Under the pieces are notes generated by a model. It did no database searches. It had not been told where the DNA came from and was given only the letters and a program-made list of their open reading frames with translations. A stretch of DNA of 64,000 nucleotides from an uncultured Lachnospiraceae bacterium (GTDB lineage Bacteria > Bacillota > Clostridia > Lachnospirales > Lachnospiraceae): NCBI GenBank assembly GCA_934394565.1, contig CAKRQV010000004.1:62001-126000 (forward strand), written 5' to 3'. Within the stretch, counting starts at the first letter, position 1. Each line of letters begins with the position of its first letter. Positions 25,503-34,497 of the stretch are shown one piece after another. Made by a program: the position numbers and the translations under genes.

Positions 25503-27470
25503 CTATTCCTCTGTTTTTCCTTCCTGTACCATAGAAAGGAACATCTCTTCAGAAATGATCTCCACGCCCAGCTCCTTTGCCTTCTTGTTTTTGGAGGAAT
25601 TGGATGTCAGATCGTTATTGATCAGGTACGATGTCTTCTTTGTCACGCTGCCGGTCACCTTGCCGCCCAGCGTTTCAATCTGTTCTTTGAGTTCGCTGCG
25701 GTTCGTAAAATGCTCCAGCGATCCGGTGATAACAAATACCTTGCCTGCCAGCGGCTGTTCCCCGGCTGCCTGCGGCTTTTCCAGCTCCACTTCCGCCAGC
25801 AGACGGTCAAATTCCGTCTGATTCTCCGGCTTTGCAAACCATGCGCAGTATCCGGCAGCGATCACCTCACCGAGCCCTTCGATCTCACTGATCTCATCCG
25901 CCGCCGCATGGCGTATCTTCTCCGGTTCATAGTCAAAATGCTTGCAGATCAGCTTCGCATTGGCCAGACCGACGTTCGGGATCCCCAGCGCATACAACAG
26001 CTTCGGCAATGTCGTATGGCGGGCCTTTTCGATACTTTCCATCAGACGGTCATAGGATTTCTGGCCGAAGCCATCCATCTCTACAATATCGTCCCGGTGT
26101 ATGGAAAGAGCAAAAAGCTCAGAAAAATCATGTAAAAAGCCACGGCCGATAAATTTCTCCAGCGTAGCCTCGGACATACCGTCGATATTTAACGCATCCC
26201 GGCTCACAAACAGGGCAAACGACTTGATTGCTTTAGCCGGGCAGGCCGGATTCGGACAATACAAAGATTCCACATCGTTGGTCTTCTGGATCACAGTCCC
26301 GTGATCACAGGCCGGACAATGCTGCGGGATGTTTTTCACACCGCTTCGGGTCTTGTTTTCCGCAATCTGCGGGATAATCATATTCGCCTTGTAGACCTCG
26401 ATCGTATCGCCGATGCCAAGCTCCAGCTGCTTCATGATACTGATATTGTGAACGCTTGCGCGGCTGACTGTCGTGCCCTCCAGCTCCACCGGCTCAAAGA
26501 TCGCCACCGGATTGATAAGGCCGGTTCTCGAAGGACTCCATTCGATCTCCAGAAGCGTCGTCTCCCGGATCTCATCTGCCCATTTAAATGCCATCGAATT
26601 TCGCGGGAATTTGGCTGTGGATCCCAGCGACTCACCATAGGCAATATCATCGTACAGTACCACAAGACCATCCGACGGAAACGGGTTTGTCCGGACTCTC
26701 GCCGCAAAATCATCCATCGCCGCATCCAGCGTATCAGCTGTCACCAACGTGTATTCTACAGTCTCAAAGCCCTGCTCCTTCAGCCACTGCATCTGGCGGG
26801 CATGGGAATTTTCAAAATCTACACCATCCGCACGTACAAGGGAAAAGGCAAAGAAATGCACATTTCTCTCGGCTGTAATCTTATTATTCAGCTGGCGCAC
26901 AGAACCGCTGCACAGATTTCTCGGATTCTTATACCGGGCATCCACATCCGGGATCTCGCTGTTGATTCTTTCAAAATCAGCGTAAGTGATCAATGCCTCA
27001 CCACGCAGCACCAGCTCACCGGTGTAGGCGATCTTTAACGGCAGATTATCAAATACCCGGGCATTATTGGTAATATCCTCGCCGACGATACCATTTCCTC
27101 TGGTCACCGCCTGTGCAAGCACACCATCTCTGTAAGTCAGAACGATCGTCAGACCGTCCAGCTTCCACGACAGCATCGAAGGCTGTTTTCCGATAAACGC
27201 TTTTAATGCGTCTCTCTCCTTTGTCTTGTCCAGAGACAGCATTGGACGCTCATGCTCCACCTTTGTCAGCTCATCCTGCGCCTCGTAGCCGACCTCCATC
27301 GTCGGACTGCCTGCCAGCACGATCCCGGTCTCCTTTTCGAGGGCCACAAGCTCATCGTAGAGCTTATCATACTCAAAATTGCTCATGATCTCCGTATCGT
27401 CCTGATAATATGCTTTTGACGCCGCCTTTAAGATCCCGGCCAGTTCTTTCATTCTACTCTGTTTGTCCAT
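25503..27470 (-). CDS. ligA: NAD+-dependent DNA ligase
   Basis: The 655-residue enzyme seals nicks during replication and repair. The adenylation lysine is Lys103 in SWKLDGLTIV. After it come the OB fold, a four-cysteine zinc site (CPACDHGTV and YCPNPACPAK), helix-hairpin-helix repeats (ALGIPNVGLANAKLICKHFD, EISEIEGLGEVIAAGYCAWF) and a C-terminal BRCT domain (LAGKVFVITGSLEHFTNRSE). The N-terminal Ia domain with YYQDDTEIMSNFEYDKLYDE is present. The start overlaps the end of the upstream pseudouridine synthase gene by 17 bases, indicating coupled translation. Confidence 0.95.
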   Translation of the reverse strand: MDKQSRMKELAGILKAASKAYYQDDTEIMSNFEYDKLYDELVALEKETGIVLAGSPTMEVGYEAQDELTKVEHERPMLSLDKTKERDALKAFIGKQPSMLSWKLDGLTIVLTYRDGVLAQAVTRGNGIVGEDITNNARVFDNLPLKIAYTGELVLRGEALITYADFERINSEIPDVDARYKNPRNLCSGSVRQLNNKITAERNVHFFAFSLVRADGVDFENSHARQMQWLKEQGFETVEYTLVTADTLDAAMDDFAARVRTNPFPSDGLVVLYDDIAYGESLGSTAKFPRNSMAFKWADEIRETTLLEIEWSPSRTGLINPVAIFEPVELEGTTVSRASVHNISIMKQLELGIGDTIEVYKANMIIPQIAENKTRSGVKNIPQHCPACDHGTVIQKTNDVESLYCPNPACPAKAIKSFALFVSRDALNIDGMSEATLEKFIGRGFLHDFSELFALSIHRDDIVEMDGFGQKSYDRLMESIEKARHTTLPKLLYALGIPNVGLANAKLICKHFDYEPEKIRHAAADEISEIEGLGEVIAAGYCAWFAKPENQTEFDRLLAEVELEKPQAAGEQPLAGKVFVITGSLEHFTNRSELKEQIETLGGKVTGSVTKKTSYLINNDLTSNSSKNKKAKELGVEIISEEMFLSMVQEGKTEE

Positions 27471-28203
27471 TAAGCTCCTTCTGGGACAGTGAAGAGGAAT
27501 TCTCTAAAAGCTTCATCAGCCCATTAAGCTCTTCACCTGTCACCTCACGATATTTGCCCACCGGCAGTTTTCCCAGTGTCAGATTCATGATCCGCACCCG
27601 TTTTAACTTTTTCACTTCGTAACCAAAATATTCACACATCCGCCGGATCTGCCGGTTTAACCCCTGCGTCAGAATGATGCGGAACGTGTATTTGCCCACA
27701 TATTCTACCGTACACGGACGGGTAATTGTGTCGAGAATCGGCACACCGATGCTCATTTTCTCAAGAAAATCGGCATCTATCTCCTTATCCACCGTGACCA
27801 CATACTCTTTTTCATGACGGTTGCCCGCCCGCATGATCCTGTTGACCAGATCGCCCTGGTTTGTCAGAAGCAAAAGACCCTCACTGTCCTTGTCGAGCCT
27901 GCCGACCGGATATACCCGCAGCGGATATTTCATAAAGCGTACCACACTGTCACGTTCCCTTCGCTCCATCGTACAGACGATGCCCCGGGGCTTGTTCAGC
28001 ATCAGAAGTACCTTTCGTTCTTCCTTGCGGATCGGCTTTCCATTGACGCGGATATCGGCTGTGGGAGATACCTTACTGCCCATTTCCAGGATCCTGCCAT
28101 CCACCGTCACTCTCTTTTGTTCGACCAGACGGTCGGCTTCCCGCCGGGAACATATGCCGGCATCACTCAGCAGTTTATTGATTCGGATCAGCTCTTCTGC
28201 CAC
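27454..28203 (-). CDS. 23S rRNA pseudouridine synthase, RluB/RluF type
   Basis: The 249-residue protein has an N-terminal S4 RNA-binding domain (INKLLSDAGICSRREADRLV) and a pseudouridylate synthase domain with the catalytic aspartate in YPVGRLDKDSEGLLLLTNQG. The GLNRQIRRMCEYFGYEV motif and C-terminal LTLGKLPVGKYREVT place it in the RluB/E/F group, nearest RluF by recollection. GTG 28203 is chosen because AAAGGGG precedes it; the longer frame from 28332 runs into the upstream terminator. It heads the operon with ligA and cls. Confidence 0.9.
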   Translation of the reverse strand: MAEELIRINKLLSDAGICSRREADRLVEQKRVTVDGRILEMGSKVSPTADIRVNGKPIRKEERKVLLMLNKPRGIVCTMERRERDSVVRFMKYPLRVYPVGRLDKDSEGLLLLTNQGDLVNRIMRAGNRHEKEYVVTVDKEIDADFLEKMSIGVPILDTITRPCTVEYVGKYTFRIILTQGLNRQIRRMCEYFGYEVKKLKRVRIMNLTLGKLPVGKYREVTGEELNGLMKLLENSSSLSQKELNGQTE

Positions 28204-28245
28204 TGTTTTTCCCCTTTCTCCTGTCGTCGTATTACCCTCTGTGGT

Positions 28246-28280
28246 AAAAAAACAGGGGCTGCCAAAAGAACAACCCCCGC
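28246..28280 (-). terminator. Terminator after the SH3-domain protein gene
   Basis: On the minus strand GGGGGTTG pairs with CAGCCCCT around a 9-base loop and is followed by GTTTTTTT. It separates the SH3 gene from the rluF-like operon. Confidence 0.75.
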
Positions 28281-28291
28281 TCGTATCCTGT

Positions 28292-29206
28292 TTATTCGAA
28301 CATATCCCATCTGACATAGGCTGTCTGGCCATTGTAGTCGATCTTGACCCATTCAGCCTCTGAACCAGTCTTTGTCACCTTTGTACCAGCGGCAAGCTGA
28401 CCCAGTTTTGTCGATGATGTACTGGCTTCAGCACGTACATTACAGTTCTGCTTGATCGTCAGTTCTGTGCCATCTGCCTGATTCAGCGCATTGGATGCAT
28501 TAGATGTCTGCCCTTTGGTATTGAGATAACTGGACAGGCTGGTATCTGCCGCCAGAGCCGCATCGTATGCCGTCTTTGTCGTCTGCATCAGCTGTGTCAC
28601 ACCGGAGGAAGCATTCTCCGCTTCGATGTAACTCTTGACCGTCTCTGTCATGGCACCGCCTGCGATGTAATAGGAACCATCCTCAGCTGTGCATACATAC
28701 AGTTGGCTTAAGCCCGGCAGCTGCGTATTGAAATTCTTGTACTTGTAATTGTAAGCGGCATATACAACGTATGTACCGTCCTCCGGCCCTGCGGCTGTAT
28801 ATACCTTGATATCGGAATAGGACTCGATATCGTTCTCACTCTCGATCTTTGTCTGATCATCTGCGGAAAGCTGATCGGTCAGGACACGCACGGTCTCCAC
28901 ATCCTGTGCGGCGATGGCCTGATAATAGGACTTGATCAGGGTAAGCAGACTCTCATCTGTCGACTCCTGGATCTCACCTGTGGCCGTCTGCGCGGCATCA
29001 CCTGTGGAGGATGTCTGTGCAGCATCCGTATTGGATGTATCGGTCTGTGAGGTTTCCGCTTTGTTGTCTTTCTTACTGCTCTTGGAGGAGCCACCGGATA
29101 CTGCACGGATCACCGTAACCAGTAAAAAGATCACTACGATTCCTGCCAGTCCCAGAAGGATATATCTGAGATTATCGGATATCCACTCTCTGATGTCGTC
29201 TAACAT
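28292..29206 (-). CDS. Membrane-anchored protein with C-terminal SH3-like domain
   Basis: The 304-residue protein has a short cytoplasmic start, one membrane segment (about residues 13-35, YILLGLAGIVVIFLLVTVIR), a Ser/Thr/Asp-rich linker, a globular middle domain (SLLTLIKSYYQAIAAQDVET onwards) and a bacterial SH3 domain at the end (NCNVRAEASTSSTKLGQLAA, WVKIDYNGQTAYVRWDMFE). Such SH3 domains usually bind cell-wall peptides, so the bulk is probably outside. I do not recognise a named family for the middle part. AGAGGGGG precedes the ATG. Confidence 0.82.
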   Translation of the reverse strand: MLDDIREWISDNLRYILLGLAGIVVIFLLVTVIRAVSGGSSKSSKKDNKAETSQTDTSNTDAAQTSSTGDAAQTATGEIQESTDESLLTLIKSYYQAIAAQDVETVRVLTDQLSADDQTKIESENDIESYSDIKVYTAAGPEDGTYVVYAAYNYKYKNFNTQLPGLSQLYVCTAEDGSYYIAGGAMTETVKSYIEAENASSGVTQLMQTTKTAYDAALAADTSLSSYLNTKGQTSNASNALNQADGTELTIKQNCNVRAEASTSSTKLGQLAAGTKVTKTGSEAEWVKIDYNGQTAYVRWDMFE

Positions 29207-29299
29207 GTGCTACCCCCTCTTTTGTCAAAAGCAGACCTGTGCATTGCTCTATAGTCTGCCAGCATACGCTGTACTTTATATCTCTATATAAAGAAAAAG

Positions 29300-29372
29300 C
29301 GCGTCTGGAGGGATTCGAACCCCCGCCACGCGGTACCGGAAACCGCTGCTCTATCCCCTGAGCTACAGACGC
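29300..29372 (-). tRNA. tRNA-Arg (anticodon CCG)
   Basis: The minus strand folds as a full cloverleaf: acceptor GCGTCTG/CAGACGC, D arm GCTC/GAGC, anticodon arm GCGGT/ACCGC with loop TTCCGGT and therefore anticodon CCG, and T arm GGGGG/CTCCC-type pairing around TTCGAAT. The 3' CCA is not encoded. The anticodon reads CGG codons. A T-rich stretch follows. Confidence 0.96.
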
Positions 29373-29496
29373 CTGTGCTTTTATGGCTTCTCACCCAGCA
29401 CTTGATATATGATACCACATTTAGACCGGGTTGTCTACGACAATCAGGCAGTAATTTTTATTAAGAATGTTTAAAAATATTTCATTTCCGGTATCT

Positions 29497-29545
29497 AAAA
29501 AAACAAAGAAGCTGATCTCACCTTTTTCAGATCTGCCTCTTTATT
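29497..29545. terminator. Terminator overlapping the aarF stop
   Basis: AAAGAAGCTGATCT pairs with AGATCTGCCTCTTT around a short loop, with A/T runs on both sides. The right arm touches the stop codon of the aarF gene. Confidence 0.75.
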
Positions 29546-31163
29546 TTTTCGGTATAAAGTGCCGGAACATCGTGTAGATTACGATCAGCACCGCAAACAT
29601 ATACCCCATCGCACCCAGTGCCGGTATACCGAGGAGCTTTGGTTTCATATCCGTCGTGCAGATGATACTCGAACTGATCAGGAGCGCCATGACCCAGAGC
29701 CCCATGACAATATTGCGGATCAGACGGTGCAGAAGCTTTGACAGCTCCGTCGTGGCCTGCAGATCCATGGTCACCTTGGACTGTCCACGCTCCATTTCCT
29801 GTAAAAGCTTTGACAGCTGCGCCGGGATGCCGATTGCACCATGCACGGAACGGTACACTTCCTTTCCGGAAGTTTTAAGTTCCTTTTTCCAGTCAAAATG
29901 CTGCCACATATGCGACTTCATCCGCGCTGCAGCGATCTCCACCATATTGATCTCAGGACTGATATCGGCCAGCACGCCTTCCATCTGGGTCAGCCCCCGG
30001 GCCAGCATCGTCAGGCCATGAGGCATCGAGATCTTGTTTACCTTCATAACCTCCATCAACTCCTGCATAAGGACGGCCACATCGATCTGTCCCATCTCGA
30101 GACTGCCGTATTTGTCGATCAGCTTGCGGATATCCCGGTACAGCTTGGCTGTATCCGGCTCCCCGCGAAACTCACCCAGCACCAGCACGGCATCCTGGAT
30201 CATGCCGATATCATTCATGGCGATACCCTGGATCGCCTTGCCCAGCTGCAGACGGTCCCGTTCGGAGAGCCGCCCCATCATGCCCATATCGATCCAGACG
30301 ATCTTACCGCCGCGTACACGCACATTGCCCGGATGGGGATCGGCATGGAAAAAGCCATCCTCCATGACCTGCCGGATATAATTGTCCACCAGCTTGCTGC
30401 CGACCTCCTGCAGATCGTAACCGTTATCGGTCAGGGATGCTTTGTCATCTACGGCAAAACCATCAATATACTCCATCACCAGCACATGCTTTGTCGTATA
30501 CTCCCGGTACAGCTTCGGCGTTGCCACAAAGGCCACGTCTTTATTGTTGCGGGCAAATTCCTCCATATTGGCAGCCTCGGTGAGGAAATCCATCTCCTCC
30601 TGTGCCACCGTCCACATCTCATCAAGCACCATGTCAAAATCCACCAGTTCTTTGATGCTCACCGGTGGAAGCAGCTTGACTGCCTTGTGCATCATGGCGA
30701 TATCTCTCGACATCAGTTCATAGACACCCGGACGCTGTACCTTGACAACTACGGCTTCTCCTGTCTGCAGAACGGCATGATGTACCTGCGCAATCGAAGC
30801 CGCCCCCAGTGGTTTTTCGTCCAGTTTTTTAAAAATCTCCTGCCACGGACAGCCAAAGGCCTGCAGCAGTACCTCTTCCACCTGGGAAAAAGGCATCGGT
30901 GCCACATCGGAACACAGCCGCATCAGCTCATCGCAGTACTTCTTTGGCAGAATGTCCGAATGCAGGGACATGATCTGTCCGAGCTTGATATAGGTCGGTC
31001 CCAGCTCCTCGAGGATCAGCCGGAGCTTTTCCGGAGTCAGTCCCTGCATGATCTTATGTTTTTTCAGCACCGCCGTCATTTCCTTCAGGCGGGAACTGTA
31101 GCCTTTTTCTGTCGTTTTTTCACTGTCCATCCTGTGTGGCTGCCTTTCACTTTTTGTTGCCAT
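29541..31163 (-). CDS. ABC1/AarF (UbiB) family atypical kinase
   Basis: The 540-residue protein has the UbiB signature: ILEELGPTYIKLGQIMSLHS with the KxGQ motif, PLGAASIAQVHHAVLQTGEA with the Ala-rich nucleotide loop, VVVKVQRPGV with the lysine, DGFFHADPHPGNVRVRGGKI and WIDMGMMGRLS. Two membrane segments end the protein (VMGLWVMALLISSSIICTTD and MGYMFAVLIVIYTMF). UbiB-type kinases support isoprenoid-lipid metabolism or transport; the target in bacteria without ubiquinone is unknown. The start is uncertain: ATG 31163 has no ribosome site, and ATG 31130 (MDSEKTTEKG) is possible. A phasin-like gene lies upstream. Confidence 0.9.
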   Translation of the reverse strand: MATKSERQPHRMDSEKTTEKGYSSRLKEMTAVLKKHKIMQGLTPEKLRLILEELGPTYIKLGQIMSLHSDILPKKYCDELMRLCSDVAPMPFSQVEEVLLQAFGCPWQEIFKKLDEKPLGAASIAQVHHAVLQTGEAVVVKVQRPGVYELMSRDIAMMHKAVKLLPPVSIKELVDFDMVLDEMWTVAQEEMDFLTEAANMEEFARNNKDVAFVATPKLYREYTTKHVLVMEYIDGFAVDDKASLTDNGYDLQEVGSKLVDNYIRQVMEDGFFHADPHPGNVRVRGGKIVWIDMGMMGRLSERDRLQLGKAIQGIAMNDIGMIQDAVLVLGEFRGEPDTAKLYRDIRKLIDKYGSLEMGQIDVAVLMQELMEVMKVNKISMPHGLTMLARGLTQMEGVLADISPEINMVEIAAARMKSHMWQHFDWKKELKTSGKEVYRSVHGAIGIPAQLSKLLQEMERGQSKVTMDLQATTELSKLLHRLIRNIVMGLWVMALLISSSIICTTDMKPKLLGIPALGAMGYMFAVLIVIYTMFRHFIPKK

Positions 31164-31167
31164 GCAT

Positions 31168-31200
31168 AAGCAAAAATGATCCGGTGGGGCATTTTTGCTT
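31168..31200 (-). terminator. Hairpin between phasin-like gene and aarF
   Basis: AAGCAAAAATG pairs perfectly with CATTTTTGCTT around an 11-base loop, 22 bases past the stop of the phasin-like gene. It may act as a terminator or attenuator before aarF. Confidence 0.65.
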
Positions 31201-31221
31201 GTCCAATATACCTAACGTCAG

Positions 31222-31605
31222 TTACGCTTCTTCCTCTGTCGGAGCCTCTTCTGCCTCTTTTTCTTCTGCAGTTTCCGTCTCTCCATCCGCTTTTTCTGCT
31301 GCTTTTGCTTTCTCTGCGGCGGCCAGCTTTTCTTTCAGCTCTGCGATCTGCTCCGGTGTCATTTTGTCAAGCATGGCAGCCAGCGCTTCCTGTGTGGGAA
31401 CTTCTTCTGTCCCGCCAACGGTCTTTTTCACGGTCTCTTTGATGTTGTGTTTTAATTCCTGATTGAGCACTTTGCCCTGTTCTACGGTCTGCTGGCCTCT
31501 TTTTGCCATCTCGTCAATGATCTCTTTTGACTTTTCAGCCGTCACAGCGACTGTTCCAATACCTGCCAGTACAACTTTCTTCAATCCGTCTGTTAATTTT
31601 TCCAT
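31222..31605 (-). CDS. Phasin-like helical protein
   Basis: The 127-residue protein is almost wholly helical: a first half KKVVLAGIGTVAVTAEKSKE and IIDEMAKRGQQTVEQGKVLN, then an Ala/Glu/Lys-rich coiled-coil tail (ELKEKLAAAEKAKAAEKADG). The N-terminal part resembles phasin/PhaI-type proteins often found next to AarF genes in Clostridia. The C-terminal tail is low-complexity and acidic. Granule binding is not shown here, so the function is open. AAGGAG precedes the ATG and the dgkA-like gene ends 19 bases upstream. Confidence 0.75.
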   Translation of the reverse strand: MEKLTDGLKKVVLAGIGTVAVTAEKSKEIIDEMAKRGQQTVEQGKVLNQELKHNIKETVKKTVGGTEEVPTQEALAAMLDKMTPEQIAELKEKLAAAEKAKAAEKADGETETAEEKEAEEAPTEEEA

Positions 31606-31623
31606 GGTATGTACTCCTTTCGC

Positions 31624-32013
31624 TTACCAGCCAAACAGCATTCTGAGGAATAAAAGCCCCTTCGGCACAAAAATAATCAATCCGGCGATCGCCGCCATGA
31701 TCGCAGCGATCAGGACAGCTCCTGCCGCTGTATCTTTGGCGATTTTTGCCAGTGGATGGAACGCTTCAGTCACCATATCCACCACAGCTTCCACGGCCGT
31801 ATTCACCAGCTCCAGCGCCATCACCAGACCAAACAGTGCCAGACAGATACACCACTCCGTTACTGATAATCCCAGTACCAGTCCGGCGATCACGACAAGA
31901 AGCGTCACTGTCACATGGATCTTCATATTGCGTTCCTTGCGGATGCAGGTAAAGATTCCCTCAAATGCATAGCCGAAGCTTTTGGTGATCGGTGGTTTTT
32001 TCTGTTCTGCCAT
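31624..32013 (-). CDS. Diacylglycerol/undecaprenol kinase family protein
   Basis: The 129-residue integral membrane protein has the DgkA fold: a cytoplasmic N-terminal helix with SFGYAFEGIFTCIRKERNMK, three membrane helices and the conserved acidic motif ALELVNTAVEAVVDMVTE before KIAKDTAAGAVLIAAIMAAI. Firmicutes members phosphorylate undecaprenol to supply the cell-wall lipid carrier. ATG 32013 (MAEQKKPP) is chosen since AGAGGA lies eight bases upstream; the longer frame starts seven codons earlier. It precedes the phasin-like and aarF genes, all on the minus strand. Confidence 0.92.
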   Translation of the reverse strand: MAEQKKPPITKSFGYAFEGIFTCIRKERNMKIHVTVTLLVVIAGLVLGLSVTEWCICLALFGLVMALELVNTAVEAVVDMVTEAFHPLAKIAKDTAAGAVLIAAIMAAIAGLIIFVPKGLLFLRMLFGW

Positions 32014-32107
32014 AGCTTTTGTCCTCTTTTTCACTGGTTTTTATAGCTGTATTGTACCACTTTACAGGCTGTCTTCATAGCAACAAACACAGCAAAATGT
32101 CTGAATT

Positions 32108-32614
32108 TTATTTTACAGATTCCCTGTCAAATTCATACCGCATCTCATACCAGCTGGCACCACCGTGTTCCGAGTCAGACAGCCCGATCAGACGATATCC
32201 AATCTCAGTATAAAACGGAATTTTTGCCTCCTTGCAGGTCAGGATCACAACCTTTTTCCCCCGCTCTTTAGCACTCTCGATCATATGGCGCATCAGTGCC
32301 GCACCGATGCCCTGTCTTCTGTATTCGGCACGTACATTCAGTCCGAAAATCTGCTGGCAGATGCCATCCGGCTTATGATTTTTCAGATCATGGTAAGCAC
32401 TGTCCGGCAATGCAATCTCATCAGAACATGCGCCATTGACAAATCCAATCAGTTTCCCATCTTTTTCAGCCACAAAAAAGCTCTCCGGAAATGTTGCCAT
32501 ACGTTCTTTTAAAGCTTCCGGTGTTGCTGCTTCTGCTGCCGGGAATCCCAGCTGCTCAATCTCTACAACTTCCTCATAATCTTCCGGTCTCACATTACGA
32601 ATTGTATACTCCAT
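32108..32614 (-). CDS. GNAT-family N-acetyltransferase
   Basis: The 168-residue protein starts MEYTIRNVRPEDYEEVVEIE and carries the acetyl-CoA-binding motif IFGLNVRAEYRRQGIGAALM, followed by the KEAKIPFYTEIGYRLIG helix and strand. This is the usual single-domain GNAT plan. The substrate (an amine or protein N-terminus) cannot be named. The ATG at 32614 follows AAGGAG; the longer frame to 32767 crosses a terminator and is not used. It is separated from both neighbours. Confidence 0.88.
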   Translation of the reverse strand: MEYTIRNVRPEDYEEVVEIEQLGFPAAEAATPEALKERMATFPESFFVAEKDGKLIGFVNGACSDEIALPDSAYHDLKNHKPDGICQQIFGLNVRAEYRRQGIGAALMRHMIESAKERGKKVVILTCKEAKIPFYTEIGYRLIGLSDSEHGGASWYEMRYEFDRESVK

Positions 32615-32638
32615 TTTTTCTCCTTCACCGTATATTGC

Positions 32639-32669
32639 CAAAAGGGGCAGACCCGGCTGCCCCTTTTTC
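32639..32669 (-). terminator. Terminator after the DUF5688 gene
   Basis: AAAAGGGGCAG pairs perfectly with CTGCCCCTTTTT around a short loop, with A and T runs on both sides. Confidence 0.85.
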
Positions 32670-32736
32670 TGGTACTTGTCCATTGCTATTTTACTGGATT
32701 TTGTCCACAGTGTAAAGATATTGTGGCCGGATGGAT

Positions 32737-33654
32737 TTATCCTTTTGCCACAACTGACAGCATACATGTGTCTCTGTCATAATAGTAGACCGAATCAGAG
32801 AGAAATTCCTTCCGTTCAACAACGGTACGATTGGCACTCTTTACGATTTCCTGTAATTCATGGGGAGTATACTGTCCCGAATCGGGAACCAGAATCGTTT
32901 CATGAATACTGCTGGGCAGTATATAAAAAGAAGTGTTTAATACATCAGCCACATGGCGCTGCAGTCCGGGATAAAACAGAGCATATGCACCATAATATTT
33001 CTCCGTATTGGTCATAACATACAATGGCAGTTTTTCATCCTCGGTAAGTGCCGGTGCATACTGCATATACCGTTCCTCCTCCAGCAGGCGGATCAGATCA
33101 TCGATATGAAACAGGCTTGCCGGAATTTTCTTTGCCGTGTTGGCCTTACCCAGCGCCAGAAGCTGTTCGCCGGGAATCCCCCAGTACTCAAGAATCCGGT
33201 TGTCAATCAGTACCGTGCCGGCACCGTCCTGTTTTTCGTTTTCAAGGACATAGTAGCAGACAATGGCAAGATCCAGGATATTCTCATGTGGTACTCTGGT
33301 CAGTTGCTTTTCATTTAACTCTGCATTGATCACCCGTGCATAAATATGCTCACTGGCTTTGGCAAAGTCATGGAAATCCGTCAGCTGTTTATCAATCCAT
33401 GCCGTCTCTTCGCAGCAGATTGCCAGAAGCCGTTCGGCGAGATCCTCATAATCCACCGGCTGACCATCCATATGTTCATACATATCCTCCAGAAAAACCG
33501 CCGGAACAACACTGCTGCCTTTCTTTCGTAAAATCAGCCCCTCTTTGATGATCCCATTGTTTTTCGGAACAGGTTCCGTATAAAAGCTCACCTCCTCTCC
33601 CGCCTGTGCACGCAGTGCTGCCAGCAGACTTCTTTTGAATGCTTCATAATTCAT
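32737..33654 (-). CDS. DUF5688 family protein
   Basis: The 305-residue cytoplasmic protein begins MNYEAFKRSLLAALRAQAGE and has the pattern I associate with DUF5688 of Lachnospiraceae: NGIIKEGLILRKKGSSVVPA, an ARVINAELNEKQLTRVPHEN stretch, LDLAIVCYYVL, and a C-terminal ILPSSIHETILVPDSGQYTP with a final DRDTCMLSV strand. No catalytic motif is evident. These proteins are often duplicated in related genomes; only one copy is here. AAAGGG precedes the ATG and a terminator follows. The function is unknown. Confidence 0.8.
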   Translation of the reverse strand: MNYEAFKRSLLAALRAQAGEEVSFYTEPVPKNNGIIKEGLILRKKGSSVVPAVFLEDMYEHMDGQPVDYEDLAERLLAICCEETAWIDKQLTDFHDFAKASEHIYARVINAELNEKQLTRVPHENILDLAIVCYYVLENEKQDGAGTVLIDNRILEYWGIPGEQLLALGKANTAKKIPASLFHIDDLIRLLEEERYMQYAPALTEDEKLPLYVMTNTEKYYGAYALFYPGLQRHVADVLNTSFYILPSSIHETILVPDSGQYTPHELQEIVKSANRTVVERKEFLSDSVYYYDRDTCMLSVVAKG

Positions 33655-33820
33655 ACATTCACCCTTTCTTGTTTTATATTAACGTTTAGAACGTCCGTAA
33701 AAATAGAGTTTCTGCCTATTGCAGATCTTATATATGTCAATAATGGTTTATTTGAAATAGCTCCCGAACGGGAAATGAATAACGATATTACTCTGATTTG
33801 GTAAAAGATACTGTATATAT

Positions 33821-33846
33821 CCGCCCGGAGGAAAACCTCCGGGTGG
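33821..33846 (-). terminator. GC-rich hairpin after efp
   Basis: CCGCCCGGAGG-aaaa-CCTCCGGGTGG is an 11-bp stem with a 4-base loop, 16 bases past the efp stop. No U-run follows on the minus strand, so it may stabilise the mRNA end or act with Rho. Confidence 0.65.
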
Positions 33847-33861
33847 AAAGCTTATACGATA

Positions 33862-34419
33862 TTAAACACGGGACAGATATTCGCCTGTACGTGTGTCGAT
33901 CTTGATCTTGTCGCCCTGGTTTACGAACAGCGGTACGTTTACCTGTGCGCCAGTCTCAACGGTAGCCGGTTTGGTAGCACCCTGTGCTGTATCACCTTTG
34001 AATCCAGGCTCTGTATCTGTGATCTCCAGCTCTACGAACAGCGGAGCCTCAACCATGAATACACTTCCTTTATAGGAACATACCTTACACATTTCGTTCT
34101 CTTTAACAAATTTCAGAGAATCACCGATTGTCTCGGAATTGATTGCGATCTGATCATAAGTATCCATATTCATAAAATAATACAGATCACCGTCTGCATA
34201 CAGATACTGCATGTCCTGTCTGTCAATATGAGCAGCCGGGAACTTTTCTGTCGGACGGAATGTTTTCTCAACTACACCACCACTGATAACATTTTTTAAT
34301 TTAGTTCTGACGAAAGCAGCTCCTTTACCCGGTTTTACGTGCTGGAACTCAAGAATCTGGACAACATTGCCATCGATTTCCAGTGTTACACCATTTCTGA
34401 AATCACCTGCTGAAATCAT
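33862..34419 (-). CDS. efp: Elongation factor P
   Basis: The 185-residue factor rescues ribosomes stalled at polyproline. It has the three-domain EF-P plan: a KOW-like N-domain with LEFQHVKPGKGAAFVRTKLK, where Lys32 sits at the tip that enters the peptidyl-transferase centre, and two OB folds (MDTYDQIAINSETIGDSLKF, VTDTEPGFKGDTAQGATKPA-like TVETGAQVNVPLFVNQGDKI). The end IDTRTGEYLSRV is normal. AAGGAGG precedes the ATG. It is flanked by a hairpin and the yqeG gene. No modification enzyme is present in the window. Confidence 0.96.
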   Translation of the reverse strand: MISAGDFRNGVTLEIDGNVVQILEFQHVKPGKGAAFVRTKLKNVISGGVVEKTFRPTEKFPAAHIDRQDMQYLYADGDLYYFMNMDTYDQIAINSETIGDSLKFVKENEMCKVCSYKGSVFMVEAPLFVELEITDTEPGFKGDTAQGATKPATVETGAQVNVPLFVNQGDKIKIDTRTGEYLSRV

Positions 34420-34497
34420 TTATATTTCCTCCTTAATATTCACATGATAAGCTTTAGTATATAATATAATACCATACACTTTTTTTCAACTTTTTTT

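Noticed and set aside
31168..31200. Possible start of a longer aarF leader riboswitch
   Set aside because: Only a simple perfect hairpin is present; there is no aptamer-like conserved core.
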